64,000 bases of DNA, from positions 3,616,001-3,680,000 of the forward strand of contig CM072343.1 in assembly GCA_036874045.1 (NCBI GenBank), written 5' to 3'. Every line of letters begins with the position of its first letter. Within the stretch, counting starts at the first letter, position 1. Below the pieces are notes generated by a model. That model ran no database searches, had not been told where the DNA came from, and was given only the letters and a program-made list of their open reading frames with translations. The position numbers were made by a program, and so were the translations under genes. The stretch comes from Cymodocea nodosa (lineage: Eukaryota > Streptophyta > Magnoliopsida > Alismatales > Cymodoceaceae). Shown here in pieces: positions 11,687 to 24,536 of this stretch.

Positions 11687-12858
11687 AAACATTTGTTTAT
11701 TATTGAATCGGTGAGTTAAAGTTTTTTCGGAGACTTACAGTCGTAACTATCCGAAAGGTAATTTAAGTCATGTTTTCAGGTCTTGACACGTGTCTCACTA
11801 GTTTTATGGTATAAAGAGTTTTTCGGTGACTTACAACCGTAACTATTCGAAACTTAAACTGTTTTCGGTGAGTTATCGTTTAACCTTCCGAAAGAAAGGT
11901 TAAGTTGGTTTGTTGAGTTAGCATAACACCACAGACTTAGTTCGTTGAGTTAGCTACAATACTTGTCACGTGAAATGGCACATGAGGAACTCATTAAGTT
12001 AGAAACGTTAAGTTATATATACTTGTGTTACTCATTTAGTTAACATTAAAGTAACGACTTATTATTACACTTGATGGAAAATTCTTTGGATGAGAAAGTT
12101 TATTTTGTAGGAAATTTTTTAGAGATCCAGGACTAATGATTAAAGAAAATTAGAAATATCAACGTGGGTTAGAACGTGTGTGTTTCGATGAAGGAAAAAG
12201 AAAAGACGTGGAGAAGTGGAAAACTGGTAGTGATTCAACATGAAGGATATGCATGAAATGAAGATACAGTATAAAAGGCATAGAATTCTCGTTGATCAAA
12301 CTATCCCTGCACACCAAAAGAAAAATCTTTTTTAGGGATCAAAAATACCTCTACGGGGAAAATCTCTCAAGTGGAAGAAAATTCAGTGAAGCAGAAAATG
12401 TTAAATTTATGTCGCTAAAGATTTGAAGTATCAAGTGGAAGAAAATTCAGTGAAGTAGAACAAGGTATTATTTATGTCACTAAAGATTTAAAGTATCAGA
12501 AGAAAGCAAATTCGGTGAAGTAGAGAAAGACAAGATATTCATCACTAAAGAATTGCTAAAGAAGAAAAAGAAGAAGAAGAAAGATCTCAAACAAGGAGAA
12601 ATGTTTTAAATTCCGTAAATTAGTTTTCTCTGTTTATAGTTATGAAATTGTTTAGATGATACATGGTATCGAGTTATAATTGCATCTACAATTTCTAAGG
12701 AGAATTGAATTGTATATTGTAATTGAAACCTTGAATAAAAATGATTTTATGAAAACAATGTCTCGACTTGTTTTTGATTTTTAAAGTTTCAATTATATTT
12801 CAGAAAATATTAAAAATACACAATTCACCCCCCCTCTTGTGTAGCCATACGATCCTAC
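11645..12858 (+). repeat. SIRE-A 3' LTR, 5' part missing
   Basis: It matches, in reverse, the solo LTR 46459-48069 and the fragment 28152-29372. It ends with the Sirevirus-type block ACCCCCCCTCTTGTGTAGCC and GATCCTAC at 12858. The first ~400 bases of the LTR are absent and the accessory ORF runs straight into it (11645-11686), so no PPT remains. Inverted-repeat modules lie at 11710-11900 and 11930-12030. Confidence 0.8.
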
Positions 12859-12966
12859 TGAGATGAAGAGTTGATGATTATTTAAGCGGCTGTTGCAATA
12901 ATCTATAAGCCGAGTGTAGAGATTGATTTTTCTTTTGATCATTATGACAAACTCCAAGTGGGAGAT
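12859..12966 (+). other. Copia-1 3' untranslated tail and polypurine tract
   Basis: This short stretch between the end of the SIRE-A LTR and the Copia-1 3' LTR ends in CAAGTGGGAGAT, the classical copia PPT, followed by TGTTAGGG. It shows where the interior of Copia-1 resumes after the nested elements. Confidence 0.75.
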
Positions 12967-13966
12967 TGTTAGGGCAAGTAGTGCAGGTGTGGAGTATGCC
13001 ACAAGAAGTCCAAGTTCAATCGGAAGCTTGTTAACAGTAAGTATCCGGCAGTTTTATATTTTCGGTAGGTTGCAGACCTAAGTATCTGGAAATAAAGGTT
13101 CAGTCGGAGGCTTTGAGTTAACTATCCGAAAGTTAGAAGATTTTAGAAAGTTACTGGCTGTAACTATCCAAAATGACTTAAACGACACTTAAGTGGACGT
13201 TCGGATAGTTATGAAGCTAAGTATCTGAAAGTTAGACACTTAAGTGGATCTTCGTATAGTTAAGAAGTCGAGTATTCAGAAAGTAGTGACTTAAGTAGAT
13301 CTTCGGATAGTTAGGCAGTAACTATCCGAAATTCATAAGTGTTTGGAAGGTTATGGGTAGAACCTTCCGAAATGCCTGAAGAGACACTTAAGTGAGTTTT
13401 CAGATAGTTAAGATGTAACTATCCGAAAGACATGAAGTTTTCGGAGAGTTATCAGTAGAACCTTCTGAAATGACAAAGAGAGAGAAGTAAGTAACTTTTC
13501 AGACAGTTAAGTCAGTAACAGTCTGAAATACTGAATCTCTTTGGACAGTTAGCCTGCTACAGTACTGCCCGTTTAGAAAGAAGTTTCTCTTCGGATGGTT
13601 AAGTCTGTAACTATCCGAAATGTTGTAGATTTTGAAAAGATAAGAAGATAAGGCTCCAAAATTAAGAGTCTCTTCTCCGAAGCATTATTTCTCTACTGTA
13701 ATGGCTTATATGTAATTAAAGGTTTATAAACCCTAAGTTGGGTAGTATATAAACCTTTATGATGTTGTAAAACATTGCGGTTGATTGTGTTGAAGCTCAT
13801 AAAGGAACCCTCAACTCTCCGTGGACGTAGGCTATTGCTGAACCATGTAAATCTTATTTCTTCTTTGGATTGTTTCTTCCCTTACTCTTCACTCCTAGCT
13901 TCAGTGAGTTTAGAGCTGAGTGCTTCAGTATCGTGCTATAGAAGGTTAACTGAATGATCCGTTCCA
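12967..13966 (+). repeat. Copia-1 3' LTR
   Basis: Starts TGTTAGGGC after the PPT and ends ...GTTCCA, about 1000 bases; bases 13035 onward match 1-922. It has the same dense array of TTCGGATAGTTA/TAACTATCCGAA inverted repeats (13060-13640). AAACCCTAAG followed by GTAGTATATAAACC at 13725-13755 is a likely TATA region, since TATATAAA is followed after ~100 bases by a conserved leader. Confidence 0.85.
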
Positions 13967-13984
13967 TCTATAACACTGGCATAA

Positions 13985-14054
13985 CAAGAGAATTATTCCA
14001 GAAACCTTTGAAATAGGACAAGAAGTATATCTTTACATGACTAAACTCCATAAC
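13985..14054 (+). pseudogene. gypsy integrase C-terminal sliver
   Basis: Translation in one frame gives KRIIPETFEIGQEVYLYMTK, then LH. This is the turn between the integrase core and its C-terminal domain in Athila/Tat elements; compare [20 protein letters not shown] at 6491-6772. It is flanked by the Copia-1 LTR on the left and by the SIRE-C LTR on the right, so it is the target DNA into which both inserted. Confidence 0.6.
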
Positions 14055-15802
14055 TGTTAGTTCAATTATTTTATAAGTTAATTTTGATGATGAAAAATGT
14101 GTGGTTTAATTATTTCTACAATATTTTAGCAGTCTTTTTACTAAAATGAAAATTGTCTAACTGCTATGTACTTAGAACCTTTTAAATTAGATTTTGGCAG
14201 ATTGTTATTTCTACAGTGAATTGATCGAAGAGTTAATATATAAGTCACTAAGCAAAATAGGGCAAATCAGATGGTTAAGCTTCTCTCCTGGCTTTTCAGA
14301 CAGTTATATAAGTAATTATCCGAAAAGGATTTATCTTCGATGAGTTAAGTCTTTTTATATTTGAATATATTTTTTATGCTAAGTATCTAAAATCCCTTAT
14401 GTTTCAGATAGTTAAGGGTTTTCATTTCAGATAGTTAGCTGTTTCTCTGAGTTAATGTATTTTTAGTTACTTTCTTCTAAAGGACATGTGTCAGTCTCTC
14501 ATCGCTTGACTTAAGTGACTTTTCAAAAGGTTACACTGTAACTATCTAAAAACTCTTAAGAATCGGAGAGTTACCTTTAGTAAGTATCCAAAATTGGTTT
14601 TAAGGTTCGGATAGTTAATTTTTATTATTTCTGACTTAAGTGACTTTTCAAAAGGTTACTTGTGTAACTATCCGAAATGACTTAAGGTTCGAAGAGTTAT
14701 CTTTTATAAGTATTTGAAACATGTTTTCTCTATCGGATAGTTTATTTTTTATACTACTATTTCAGAAGGACACATGTTTCAATCTTAATACATGACTTAA
14801 GTGGCCTTTTGGAATGTTAGTTCTATCTATCTGAAATGATTTTGAGCTTCAGCAAGTTATCTTTCTAAGTCTCCGATTTTCTAAGATCCTTTGAAGATTT
14901 GATTTCTATAGAATCTACAACTGTTATTAATTGACTAACTATTTTGGCAAGATATCTTTTGATTGTAGATCTCAAATTAATTATGATTGATTGTTGTTGG
15001 AAATGAATTACTGCATAAGGCATCTGATCAAATTCCTTCCATCTATGCAAATCTCGAAGGAAGAATAAAAAGGATTTGCAGAAAACTAAAATTGAGAGAC
15101 GCACAGAATTTTTCAACACTCAAAAAGAGAAATTGGCCGCTTAGCAATTCTACAAACCTTCAGAAGATTTGTCTGTAACAAAGTCCAGAAGATTAAAAGC
15201 TGTAGATCAATTAAGAATTCTCCTCAGAGCTTTATAGTCAACTCTTCATAGGAGTTGATCTGGTGTTGTGTGTCATTTTTTTCATTTTGAGTCAATGACT
15301 CCTGGTTTTAAACTATATTCTCGTTTGCTTTAAAACCCTAACTCACAAGGGTGTTGTGAGTAGACCTTCATAAGGTTGAGGCCTTGGTGAAGAGAGTGAA
15401 GTGTAATTCTTCACTTACTCAAGATTGGGGTCTTGAGTAAGATTAGGGTATTGAGTACACAAAGTTGGTTCTTTGTGTGAGGTTTTTGTTTAGCCAATAA
15501 TAACATCTGTAAGGTTGTTGCTTAGCTTGCAAAAGTAACTTGTTTAAGGTTTGTGCTTAGCCTTAAAAGCACAAAGCACGTTAGTGGAATTCTCAAGGTT
15601 GTGGCCTTGAGGAGTGGACTACCTAGTTTGGGGAACCACTATAAATCTTTTGTTTCTTTTAATTTCTACACTACATTTTGTTATTTCAAAATCAATTAAT
15701 TAGGGTTCATTAGCGTCAACAGCTTCCAAAAATTTTAAAAGTAAAATAAACTTTATTAGGACACTATTCACTCCCCCTCTAGTGTGCCATTCGATCCTTT
15801 TA
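14055..15802 (+). repeat. SIRE-C 5' LTR
   Basis: Starts TGTTAGTTCAATT and ends at the Sirevirus block ATTCACTCCCCCTCTAGTG plus GATCCTTTTAA, directly before a PBS. It matches the 3' copy at 24537-25769 along its first ~1250 bases. U3 modules (14280-14860) alternate ACTTAAGTGA, TTTCAAAAGGTTA-like and TAACTATCCGAAA-like units. Confidence 0.9.
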
Positions 15803-15804
15803 AG

Positions 15805-15816
15805 TAGTATCAGAGC
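15805..15816 (+). other. Primer-binding site of SIRE-C
   Basis: TAGTATCAGAGC, one base from the canonical initiator-tRNA-Met site, two bases after the LTR end and 14 before the Gag ATG. Confidence 0.85.
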
Positions 15817-15830
15817 AGGTTATTTCTATA

Positions 15831-17711
15831 ATGGATTTAATCAATCTGAGATCAATGGTAGAGGGTCAGCATGTTCATTGACCTCCATTGTTTGATGGCA
15901 ATAAATATGGTTTTTGGAAAAACAAAATGACTAACTTTTTAAAATTTATGGATGTGAAGGTATGGAGAGCAGTGGTTTGTGGAATACAACTTCCAAATGT
16001 TCCTGAAGATATGTGGAATGATGAAGATGAGAAGAAAATACAAATGGATGCAAAATGAATGAATGCACTAACTTGTGCAATCACTGTTGATATATACAAC
16101 AAGATTTCTACTTGTTCTACTACATATGAAGCTTGGTGTGCATTAGATATTATATATGAGGGAACAAATGAGGTGAAGGATACAAAAATAAGTATCCTAC
16201 TAAGAAAATATGAGATGTTCAAAATGAAAGAGAATGACAGTATCATTGATCTCATATCTCATTTCATTGAGATCATAAATGGATTGAAGAATCTTGGGAA
16301 AGAATTTCCCGTGAAAGAATAGGTTATCAAAGTCTTAAGAAGCTTGAATAAGGACTAGAAAGCTAAGACAACGTCACTCCAAGATTCAAAGGATATGAGG
16401 ACCTTTACATTGGAAGATCTCACTAGCAATTTGTTAGCCTATGAGACTCAACTAAAAGACTAGAAAGAAGAAGAAGGAGAAACCTCTAGGAAGGTTGAAA
16501 AGAAGAAGGAAGTAGCACTAAAGGCTCAACAACCATCTAAGGAGTCTATTAATGAGTTTCTAGAAGAATTGGCCTCTATTATTAGAAAATACAGGAAATT
16601 CTAGAAGAAAGGAAAAAGCCATGACAAAGGGAAGCAATCTGCTACAAAATGCTTCAACTACAACAGATATGGGCATTTTCAGAGCCAATGCACATATCAA
16701 AAGAAGGATGAAAGAAAGAACTTTGACAAGAAGAAATCTCATGGAAAACAGAAGTTTCATCAGAGAATATTTAATCAAGGAAAGAAGAAAGCATCCCAAG
16801 TTACTTGGGATGACTCTACAGAATCTGAAGTATCTGAAGGTACTAGTATTGATGGTACACAAACTAAGTCTGAGTTTGAAGAACTAGCCAATGTCTATTT
16901 TATGGCTATCACTAATGAGGTACATTTTGATTCTAATATAGTTGATAAAATAATTTCTGATAATGATTCTAATGTGCCTGATATAAATCAAGATGATTAT
17001 AATGAATTATTGGAAGAACTGAAAAATGTTAGTTTAGAAAATTCTATTTTAAAAAGGAAATTATCGAATAGTAATAAAACTACTGCTAAGTTAGAAAAGG
17101 AAATTACTACATTAAAAACTAAAAATTTTGCATTAAAGAAAAATAAATTTGTTGATGATAGTTCTAATATGCATGATAAAATTTCTGAACTTGAAAAATA
17201 TAACTCAAAACTTATTAAAGAACTAAAGGATAAATTTTTAGAAAACAAAAAGCTACAAGATGAAACTGAAAAATTTAATGAAAAACTTAAAAATCAATGT
17301 GTAGAAAAATCTAGTTCTAATTCTAATATAGAAAAATTAGAACAAGAAATTGGTAGACTAAAATTTAAACTAGGAGCTTTTACCAAAGGAGATAAGAAAC
17401 TGACCAATATTATTAATAGTTATAAAGTCTTTGGTGATAGAACTAGTATAAGTTTTAACTATGAACCACCAAAAACATATGCTTCTGTTAATTTTTCAAA
17501 CAGCTATAAAATGGACTATGGAAATAGCTATTTGAAAACAATTAATAAAGAAAAAGTTATCTATGTGTTAAAAAGAAATTCTATGAATCGAAATAACACA
17601 TGGATCTCAAAACAAAATAGATTTCAAATCTTCTCCATTGACAAAAATGGACCTAAGAAAATATGGGTACCAAAGGATGTGATTATGACTGTTCTTGTAG
17701 GTCAAAACTAA
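15831..17711 (+). pseudogene. SIRE-C Gag
   Basis: One frame (ATG 15831) of about 627 codons. N-terminal FDGNKYGFWKNKM and the DVKVWRAVVCG, KISTCSTTYEAWCALDIIYEG and ILLRKYEMFKMKE segments are copia capsid (UBN2-type). A zinc knuckle follows at 16650-16691 (CFNYNRYGHFQSQC), whose second Cys codon has become Tyr (TAC 16659-16661). A long Lys/Glu/Asn coiled coil (16980-17390) and the GPKKIWVPK linker before protease complete it. This long coiled-coil Gag extension is usual for Sireviruses. Stops at about 15879 (TGA), 16056 (TGA), 16320, 16359, 16461 and 16602 (TAG) inactivate it; the reading frame is otherwise intact. Pol follows in another frame. Confidence 0.9.
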
Positions 17712-20700
17712 AAGATCACGATGGGTGATGGATAGTGGTGCTTCAAAGCATATGACTAGAGATAAATCTATCCTAAAAGATCTGAAGAAAATTGATGGAG
17801 GAAATGTCAGATTTGGTAATGATCAGAAAGGTAAGATTATTGGTATCAGATCCATTTATGTAAATGATAAAATGATTATAGATAATGTTTTGTTAGTTTA
17901 AAATTTAGAGCATAATTTAATTAGTATTACTCAGTTAGAAGATAAAGGTTATATGGTTTTGTTTAAATCTAAGAAATGCCTTGTTATTGATGAAAATTCT
18001 AATGAAGTCAAATTTACTGCTCAAAGAAGAAATGATGTATGTTTTCTAAATTTACCTGCTGACGTTTCTACTACTGATTCCTGTTTAATTGCTAATAATT
18101 TAGACAATGCATGATTATGGCATCGTAGACTAGGACATATTCATATGAAGCAGCTAGATAAGTTAGCTAAGAAGAACCTAGTAGATGGTTTACCCAACTT
18201 GAAATTTAAAAAGGATAAAATCTGTGATGCATGTGAATTGGGAAAACAGAAGAAGAGTTCTTTTAAACCAGGTAAGCAAATTATATCTAGATGAATTTTG
18301 GAATTAATTCACATGGATTTATTTGGCCCTACTAGAATAGAAAGTTTAGGTGGAAAGAGATATGTATTTGTTCTAGTTGATGATTTTTCAAGATATACTT
18401 GGGTGATGTTTCTAAGACATAAGAGTGAAGTATTTGAGGAGTTTAAGATCTTTCTGAATCTTGTTCAAAATAAAAAGCAATTAAAAGTTCAGAAAATTAA
18501 GAGTGATCATGGAGGGGAATTTGAAAATGAAAATATGGAAAAGCTTTGTCAAGATCTAGGAATAGAACATAGATTTGCCTTTCCTAGAGCCCCTTCTCAG
18601 AATGGAGTTGTAGAGAGAAAGAATAGATCTCTTCAAGAAATGGCTCGAACTATGCTTAATGAAAACAAGATTGCTTATTATTTTTGGGTTGAGGCAGTTA
18701 GTACTGCATGTTATATTTTAAATAGAATAACCCTAAGAAGAGAATTGAATGAGACTCCTTTTGAACTATGGATGGGTAGAATTCCTAAAGTTCATTATTT
18801 TAAAGCTTTTGGATCAAAATGCTTTATTCTAAATACAAAAGAGAATAAAGATAAATTTGAAGAAAAATCTGAAGAAGGTATATTTTTGGGATATTCTTCA
18901 AGAAGTAAAGCTTATAGAGTTTATAACAAAATTTCTTTAGCTGTTGAAGAATCTATGCATGTAAATTTTGATGAAGAGCCAAGTAATAATTTAGAAGAAA
19001 TTTTTGGTACTTTTGATTGTGAATGTGATGAATTAAATATTGGAGAATCAAGTACCATGGGTCAAGAAAGAAATGATAATCTTATGACTCATAAATTCTT
19101 GCCTTAATACCCTAAGGAGTTTATTATTGGTGATATTTTTGAAGGTGTTCAAACAAGATCTAGTATCAATGTATTCGAGTGTTATGCATTTCTATCTAAA
19201 ATAGAACCTTAAAACATTGATGAGGCATTAAATGATGAATTTTGGATTAGTGCCATGCCAGAAGAACTTAATCAGTTTAGAAGAAATGAAGTATGGGACT
19301 TAGTTCCTAAACCTCTAGATCATTCAATTATAGGCACTAAATGGATATTTAAGAATAAATCTAATGAATCAAGGCATGTAATTAGGAATAAGGCTAAACT
19401 AGTAGCCCAAGGGTGTAACTAGAAGGAGGGAAAAGATTTTGAAGAAACCTTTGCTCCTATAGCTAGATTAGAATCAATTAGAATTTTTCTAGCTTTTGCT
19501 ACTCATATGAATTTTAAACTATATCAAATGGATGTTAAAAGTGCATTTTTAAATGGTTTAATTAAAGAAGAAGTATTTGTTAGGCAACCTTGGTTTTGTT
19601 GATGTAGATTATCTTGAGCATGTTTTCAAACTGAAGAAGGCATTGTATGGTTTGAAACAAGCTTCGAGAGCTTGGTAGGATAGGCTGAAATCTTTTCTGT
19701 TAGATAATGGTTTTTCTATTGGAAAGGTTGGCAATACCTTATTCTTTAAGAAAAATCATCTAGGTCTATTAGTTGTTCAGATTTATGTAGATGATATCAT
19801 TTTTGGAGCAACTAATGAGGATTTAAGTAATAAATTTGCAGATCATATGAAGAATCAGTTTGAGATGAGTTTAATGGGTGAGTTGACATTCTTTTTAGGA
19901 TTGCAGATTAAACAAATAGAAAAAGGAATCTTTGTATATCAAGAAAAATATACAAAACAACTTTTAGAAAAGTTTGGAATGAGTAATTGCAAGTCCTCAG
20001 GCACTCCTATGAGTTCTTCAATTAAATTGGATAAAGATGAATCTAGACCAGCTGTTGATATGACTAAATATAGAGGAATTATAGGTTCTCTTCTTTATTT
20101 AACAACCTTTAGACTTGATATCATGTTCAATGTTTGTGCCTGTGCTCGTTTTCAAGCTCAACCAAAAGAATCTCACCTATCTACAGTTAAAAGGATAATG
20201 AAATACTTACAAGGAACTTCAAACTATGGTTTAATGTATTTCAAAGATAGTAACTTGGACCTAATTGGATATAGTGATGCTGATTATGCTGGATGCAAGT
20301 CTGATAGAAAGAGTACTAGTGGAACTTGCCAACTATTTGGCAATTCATTAATTTCTTAGTTCAGTAAGAAGCAGAATTGTGTTGCTTTATCAACTAATGA
20401 AGCTGAATATGTTGTTGTTGCCCTATGTTGTGCACAAATTCATTGGATGAAACAAACTATGAAAGATTACAGAATTATATATGGAAAAACTCCTATTAAT
20501 TGTGACAGTAATAGTGCAATAAGTTTGTTAAAAAATCCTATGTTGCACTCTTGGGCAAAACATATTGAGATAAGACACCATTTTTTAAGAGATAATGTTA
20601 TAAAGGATAATATTGAGTTGAATTTTGTTCCTACTCATGAGTAGTTGGCAAATATATTCACAAAGCCTCTTGAGGAAAAACAGTTTATTAAATTGAGAAG

Positions 20701-20734
20701 AGATTTAGGTATATGCTGCCTTAATGATTTCTAA
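17712..20734 (+). pseudogene. SIRE-C Pol (protease, integrase, RT, RNase H)
   Basis: Order protease-integrase-RT-RNase H is the Ty1/copia order. Protease has the active-site motif MDSGASKHMT (17730). The GAG-pre-integrase segment has LWHRRLGHIHMKQL (18115). The integrase core has LIHMDLFGP, DHGGEFENEN and SQNGVVERKN (18300-18625). RT has [14 protein letters not shown] (19519) and YVDDIIFG (19786). RNase H has YSDADYAGCKSDRKSTSG (20270), a degenerate NEAEYV and the terminal FTKPLEEKQF. Breaks are a frame change against gag at ~17711, another near 19590, and stops at 17899, 18112, 18292, 19105, 19210, 19420, 20357 and 20642 among others. With its LTRs and PBS this is the most complete Sirevirus here; its 10+ kb span fits the clade. 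Confidence 0.92.
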
Positions 20735-22225
20735 GCATTACTTGCTATCTTCTACATTTTAAATGTTTGCTTCACTATGTTCTTTTCTATTATTTGTTTA
20801 TATTGAGTTATTTTGATAATCTACTTCAATTTAATTCTTATATTGAGTTATTTCTTGAGAATATTTACAAATTCTTATTTTTCAAACTTTCAAAACAAAA
20901 ACAAAACAACCAACACTCTTCATGGGATTTTCTACTAAGTTTATAAGTTACAATGATTTCATACATCTATATTAAAATCAACTCAAATTAATTCACAAAA
21001 TTACTAAAGGTTTCAACTCCACAAATAGATTAATGCCCACATGACCCATAGGATGGAGATCTAAATCTGAAAAATAGCCAAGTTACCTTATTAATTCAGT
21101 GATTGTATTCCTATTTGCTAGACTAAATGTTATATGATTAGATAATTTAGAAGTATTTAATATGTAAGGGTGAAAAACAAGGAAAAGTGGCTGGAAGCAA
21201 TAAGACTCAAGATATTTAACTTGACCTTGTCCAAATGTTTTTAACTTTCTACACTTTACCATTTTTAGTACTATCAAAGTGATTGCCATTATAAAAAAAA
21301 AAATTGGAGTGTTTGTTGCAAAGAGCAACCAACACCAATCATGTCAAAAAAAAAAAAAAAAAAAACTCCGATTATGGCTATGTAGTACTGATAGTTTCAT
21401 AATTCTCAAAAATCTTCCTTTCCTCTTAGTTAATTACATAACAAACATTATTAAGGGAAAATATACCTTGGGGTTGGTTCATGGAAATTTCAAACTGGCC
21501 GAAGAGAACATATTGAATATTTCTGAATTTTTCTACTCTAAAAACATTAAGTTATAGCACAACAATTTATGAAAACTGTTTTTTAAGGTTAATAAGGTGA
21601 ACCATAGGATCAAGTTCCTATGCTAAGTGAAATGTGTTATTTATCTTAATGTGGAGCCTTGAATATTTCAGTAATCCTCACACAAACAACAAAAATAATT
21701 AAAATATATATATATATATATAAATTAAAAAAATAACAAAAATAAATATAAAAATACAAATACAACAACAAAAACATTACTTGTTGATTTCTCTTATTCA
21801 AAAATTTAGGGGGAGTTTATTTTTTTATTATTTCTGATTTTCTCAATTTTAAGCTCTATTACTTTCTTGATTAGCATATTTTTAGGGGGAGTTATTTTCT
21901 TTACCTAGATAGGTACTGGAAGTCTTCGGAGAGTTAGCATATTGTCTTAGGGGGTTTTAAGATAGTTAAGTTTGTAATTATCTGAAAAATCTTTAGTTTC
22001 GGTAAGTTCCTGTCTTGTGATCTAAGTTCATTTTTTTTCGGATAGTTATCTTGTAACTATTCGAAATTCTCTTTCTTTTTGATAAGTTAGGCCTCTAACT
22101 CACCGATCTCTAGAGCTTTCCGATATTTATATGCTTTCGGAGGGTTATCTTCTCACTCTATCTTGACCCTCCAATTCTCAAACCCTTCGTCTACTCTTTT
22201 TTCGCACCATCTCCAATCTTCCTAA
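20735..22225 (+). other. SIRE-C region between pol and accessory ORF
   Basis: Non-coding and AT-rich, with poly-A runs (21292-21303, 21345-21364) and an AT microsatellite near 21705. Two AGGGGGAG-type purine motifs occur at 21808 and 21883. From 21905 to 22170 it carries an array of inverted-repeat modules (for example TTTCGGATAGTTA followed by TAACTATTCGAAA around 22030-22060), ending 55 bases before the accessory ORF ATG. Confidence 0.65.
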
Positions 22226-24169
22226 ATGGCTAAGTCTGGACATTTTTCTGGCCTTTCTCAACAAGAGCAAGAACAGAGGATTCAAATAATGGAACAAGAA
22301 CTCTAGACAGGTATGGCAGATCTTACTCCTACAAAAGCTCAACTCATTATTTTTACCAGAGAAGAGGTTATTGATATTGAGTCAGTTTATGGAACCTTAG
22401 AAATAGTCACTCGTTTCTTATGTTTGGAGAAACAATTGTCTGTTCTTAGTAAATACCATCTTATTAGCACCTTTGATAAAAGTGGACAATAGTTGAAAAC
22501 CAAAAAGCCTTCCTCGAGAAAATCCACCAAAACCTTTACTAGACCTAAGAAATAGAAGACTAGTAAGACATCGTCTGCTCCTTCCAAAGTTTCTAAGGAA
22601 TCTTCCTCCGATGATGAAGATATTTTTACAACTAAAGTTAACTCCTTAGAACCTCAGTTTAAATCTATTTATGAGGCATATGTTAGTCAATTTTTGAGTA
22701 CTTTTGAGGATACTAAGGTCTTTGAGAAACATGCTTTGCACATGGCTCTACAATTACAAGCTACTTTACTCAAGAGGAGAAATCAAGTGTTACTCAATCG
22801 ACTCAGTGATCAACCAAGAATAAAAATTCAAGAGCCTTTTGAACCTACTTGTTATCATGCTACTTCTAATATGGTAGATAAGAAAAAATTTATTACTGAA
22901 CCAAAGTTCTTTTTGCCTAAGAAAGTAGTTGATTTCAGGCATGTTGTTGGGAGAACTCATTCTAATTCTCCTGAGATTAGTATTGGCTCTTTATATTGAA
23001 CTGCTCCTGGTTCTCCTTAATTGATTTTTCCATCTCCACAGGTTTTACCACCTGAATCTCCCATTACTTCCTATGAGGCTACCAAAACTCAATTCACATA
23101 CTCTCGGAGAAGAAAAAAAACTCTCTCCTCTCATCCAAGTTTTGCCAAACCTCTTTCTATAAATAGAGAAGACTCCACACCTCCTCCTCCTTCATCTGAT
23201 GCAGAATCTCATCCAATTCCTTCTCCTCACACTCATAATTTGATACAAGGATTGTATGAAGATTCGGGCTCTGCTCTTGTTCCTCCATCTCCTCCACCTA
23301 CTGAAATCCCTCTAGCAAATGAAGATCCAGAGGTACCACTCACTTATTCTTCAGATATCCTTGTAGATGTATATTATTTCAGATCTACTACAGCTAGGGA
23401 TCTCTTTTACAATAAATATAAAGGAATGAAAATTGTTTACAGTAGATCTGTCAATTTTCAAGGAATGGATACAATTCATCGTCTGCTCAATAATCAAGGG
23501 CTTTTAGGTCTTATTTCTACTTCATCCAGATTATTAATTTTTGAAGACCTAATTCTCCTTTTCTACTCCAATCTTGATATTTTTCCTCATTATTTTCTTC
23601 TGCATCTGCCCAACCAAACAATAAGAATTGATGAAGAATTTTTGGAGACCCTTTTTGGCATACCATCTACTAGTATAAACATTTCTCTTTCTTCATTAGA
23701 ATTGGGTTGGAAGGAACATGAAATGAATAAATTGGTTGGAAAATCACTTGGCAGAAATTTTAAATTTGTTAAGCAAGCAGATCTTCATGGTTTGGCTCGA
23801 ATGATTGCCACCATTCTGACATGTTCTATTTTTTAGAAAATTGGACATGCAAATGAACTGGAAAGAAAGGTTTACCAAGCCACCTATGTTGTGATGGCTG
23901 GTATACAGGTTAACTGGGAAAAAATAATTATTTCTCAAATATCTCATCTGCAAAGTTTTTTATTTTATGGAGACTCCATTTTCAATCTGATGGCCAAATA
24001 TGTTAATTTGTCGGGCAAACCTCTAAAACTAATTAAAAGAAGAACACTACAATTAAAGGATCTTCAGAGAACGTCTTCTACAGATCCTACAGAGGTGCCT
24101 ACTCCTATTCAACCTCCTACTCATTGGAGTCCTCCTCATCGTGCACCATCTCCATCTCTAGCTCCTTAG
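22226..24169 (+). pseudogene. Sirevirus accessory ORF, SIRE-C
   Basis: One uninterrupted frame of 648 codons from ATG 22226 (MAKSGHFSGLSQQEQEQRI) to TAG 24167, broken only by nonsense codons (for example 22304, 22490, 22553, 22997, 23018, 23834) and no frameshift. The N-terminal half is polar and Ser/Pro-rich. The globular part (about 23340-24050) contains TTARDLFYNKYKG, then DLILLFYSNLDIF, RIDEEFLETLFGIPSTSINI and, after the 23834 stop, VNWEKIIISQISHLQSFLFYGDSIF. A Pro-rich tail closes it. It is the same family as 9445-11686 and 40049-41361. Position after pol on the sense strand agrees with the extra ORF of Sireviruses; the role is not established and could be in particle or host interaction. 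Confidence 0.75.
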
Positions 24170-24536
24170 GAACATTAAACCTCAGTAGTTGACAGTTTTG
24201 TTACCCTCTTAAAACAAAATGGGCTTCTACTTCAACATAATCAGATGCTTTTGGACCAAGTAGCTCATTTAAAATAACTTCTGAGGGAGAGGGATAATTT
24301 AATTCAAGATTTATTATAGAAAAAGTCAATTGATCATTAGCATTTTTTTTGTTTTCTTTTGATGTAATTTTCTTTATTTGTTTCCCTCTGTATCCATCTT
24401 GTTTCTTACTTTTCCTCAATGAAATTACATTTTATTTATCTTAGTGTATCTTTCAATAAATTTCTCCCTTTTTAATTCTGACAAAGGGGGAGAATATATC
24501 TGTTTATAGTTTTGTCATCATCAAAAAGGGGGAGAT
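24170..24536 (+). other. SIRE-C 3' tail with repeated polypurine tracts
   Basis: The end reads ACAAAGGGGGAGAATATA and, ~40 bases later, TCATCAAAAAGGGGGAGAT directly before the LTR TGTTGG. Two PPT-like copies upstream of the 3' LTR, the last within a TTTGTCATCATCAAAAAGG context, are a known signature of Sireviruses. Confidence 0.8.
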
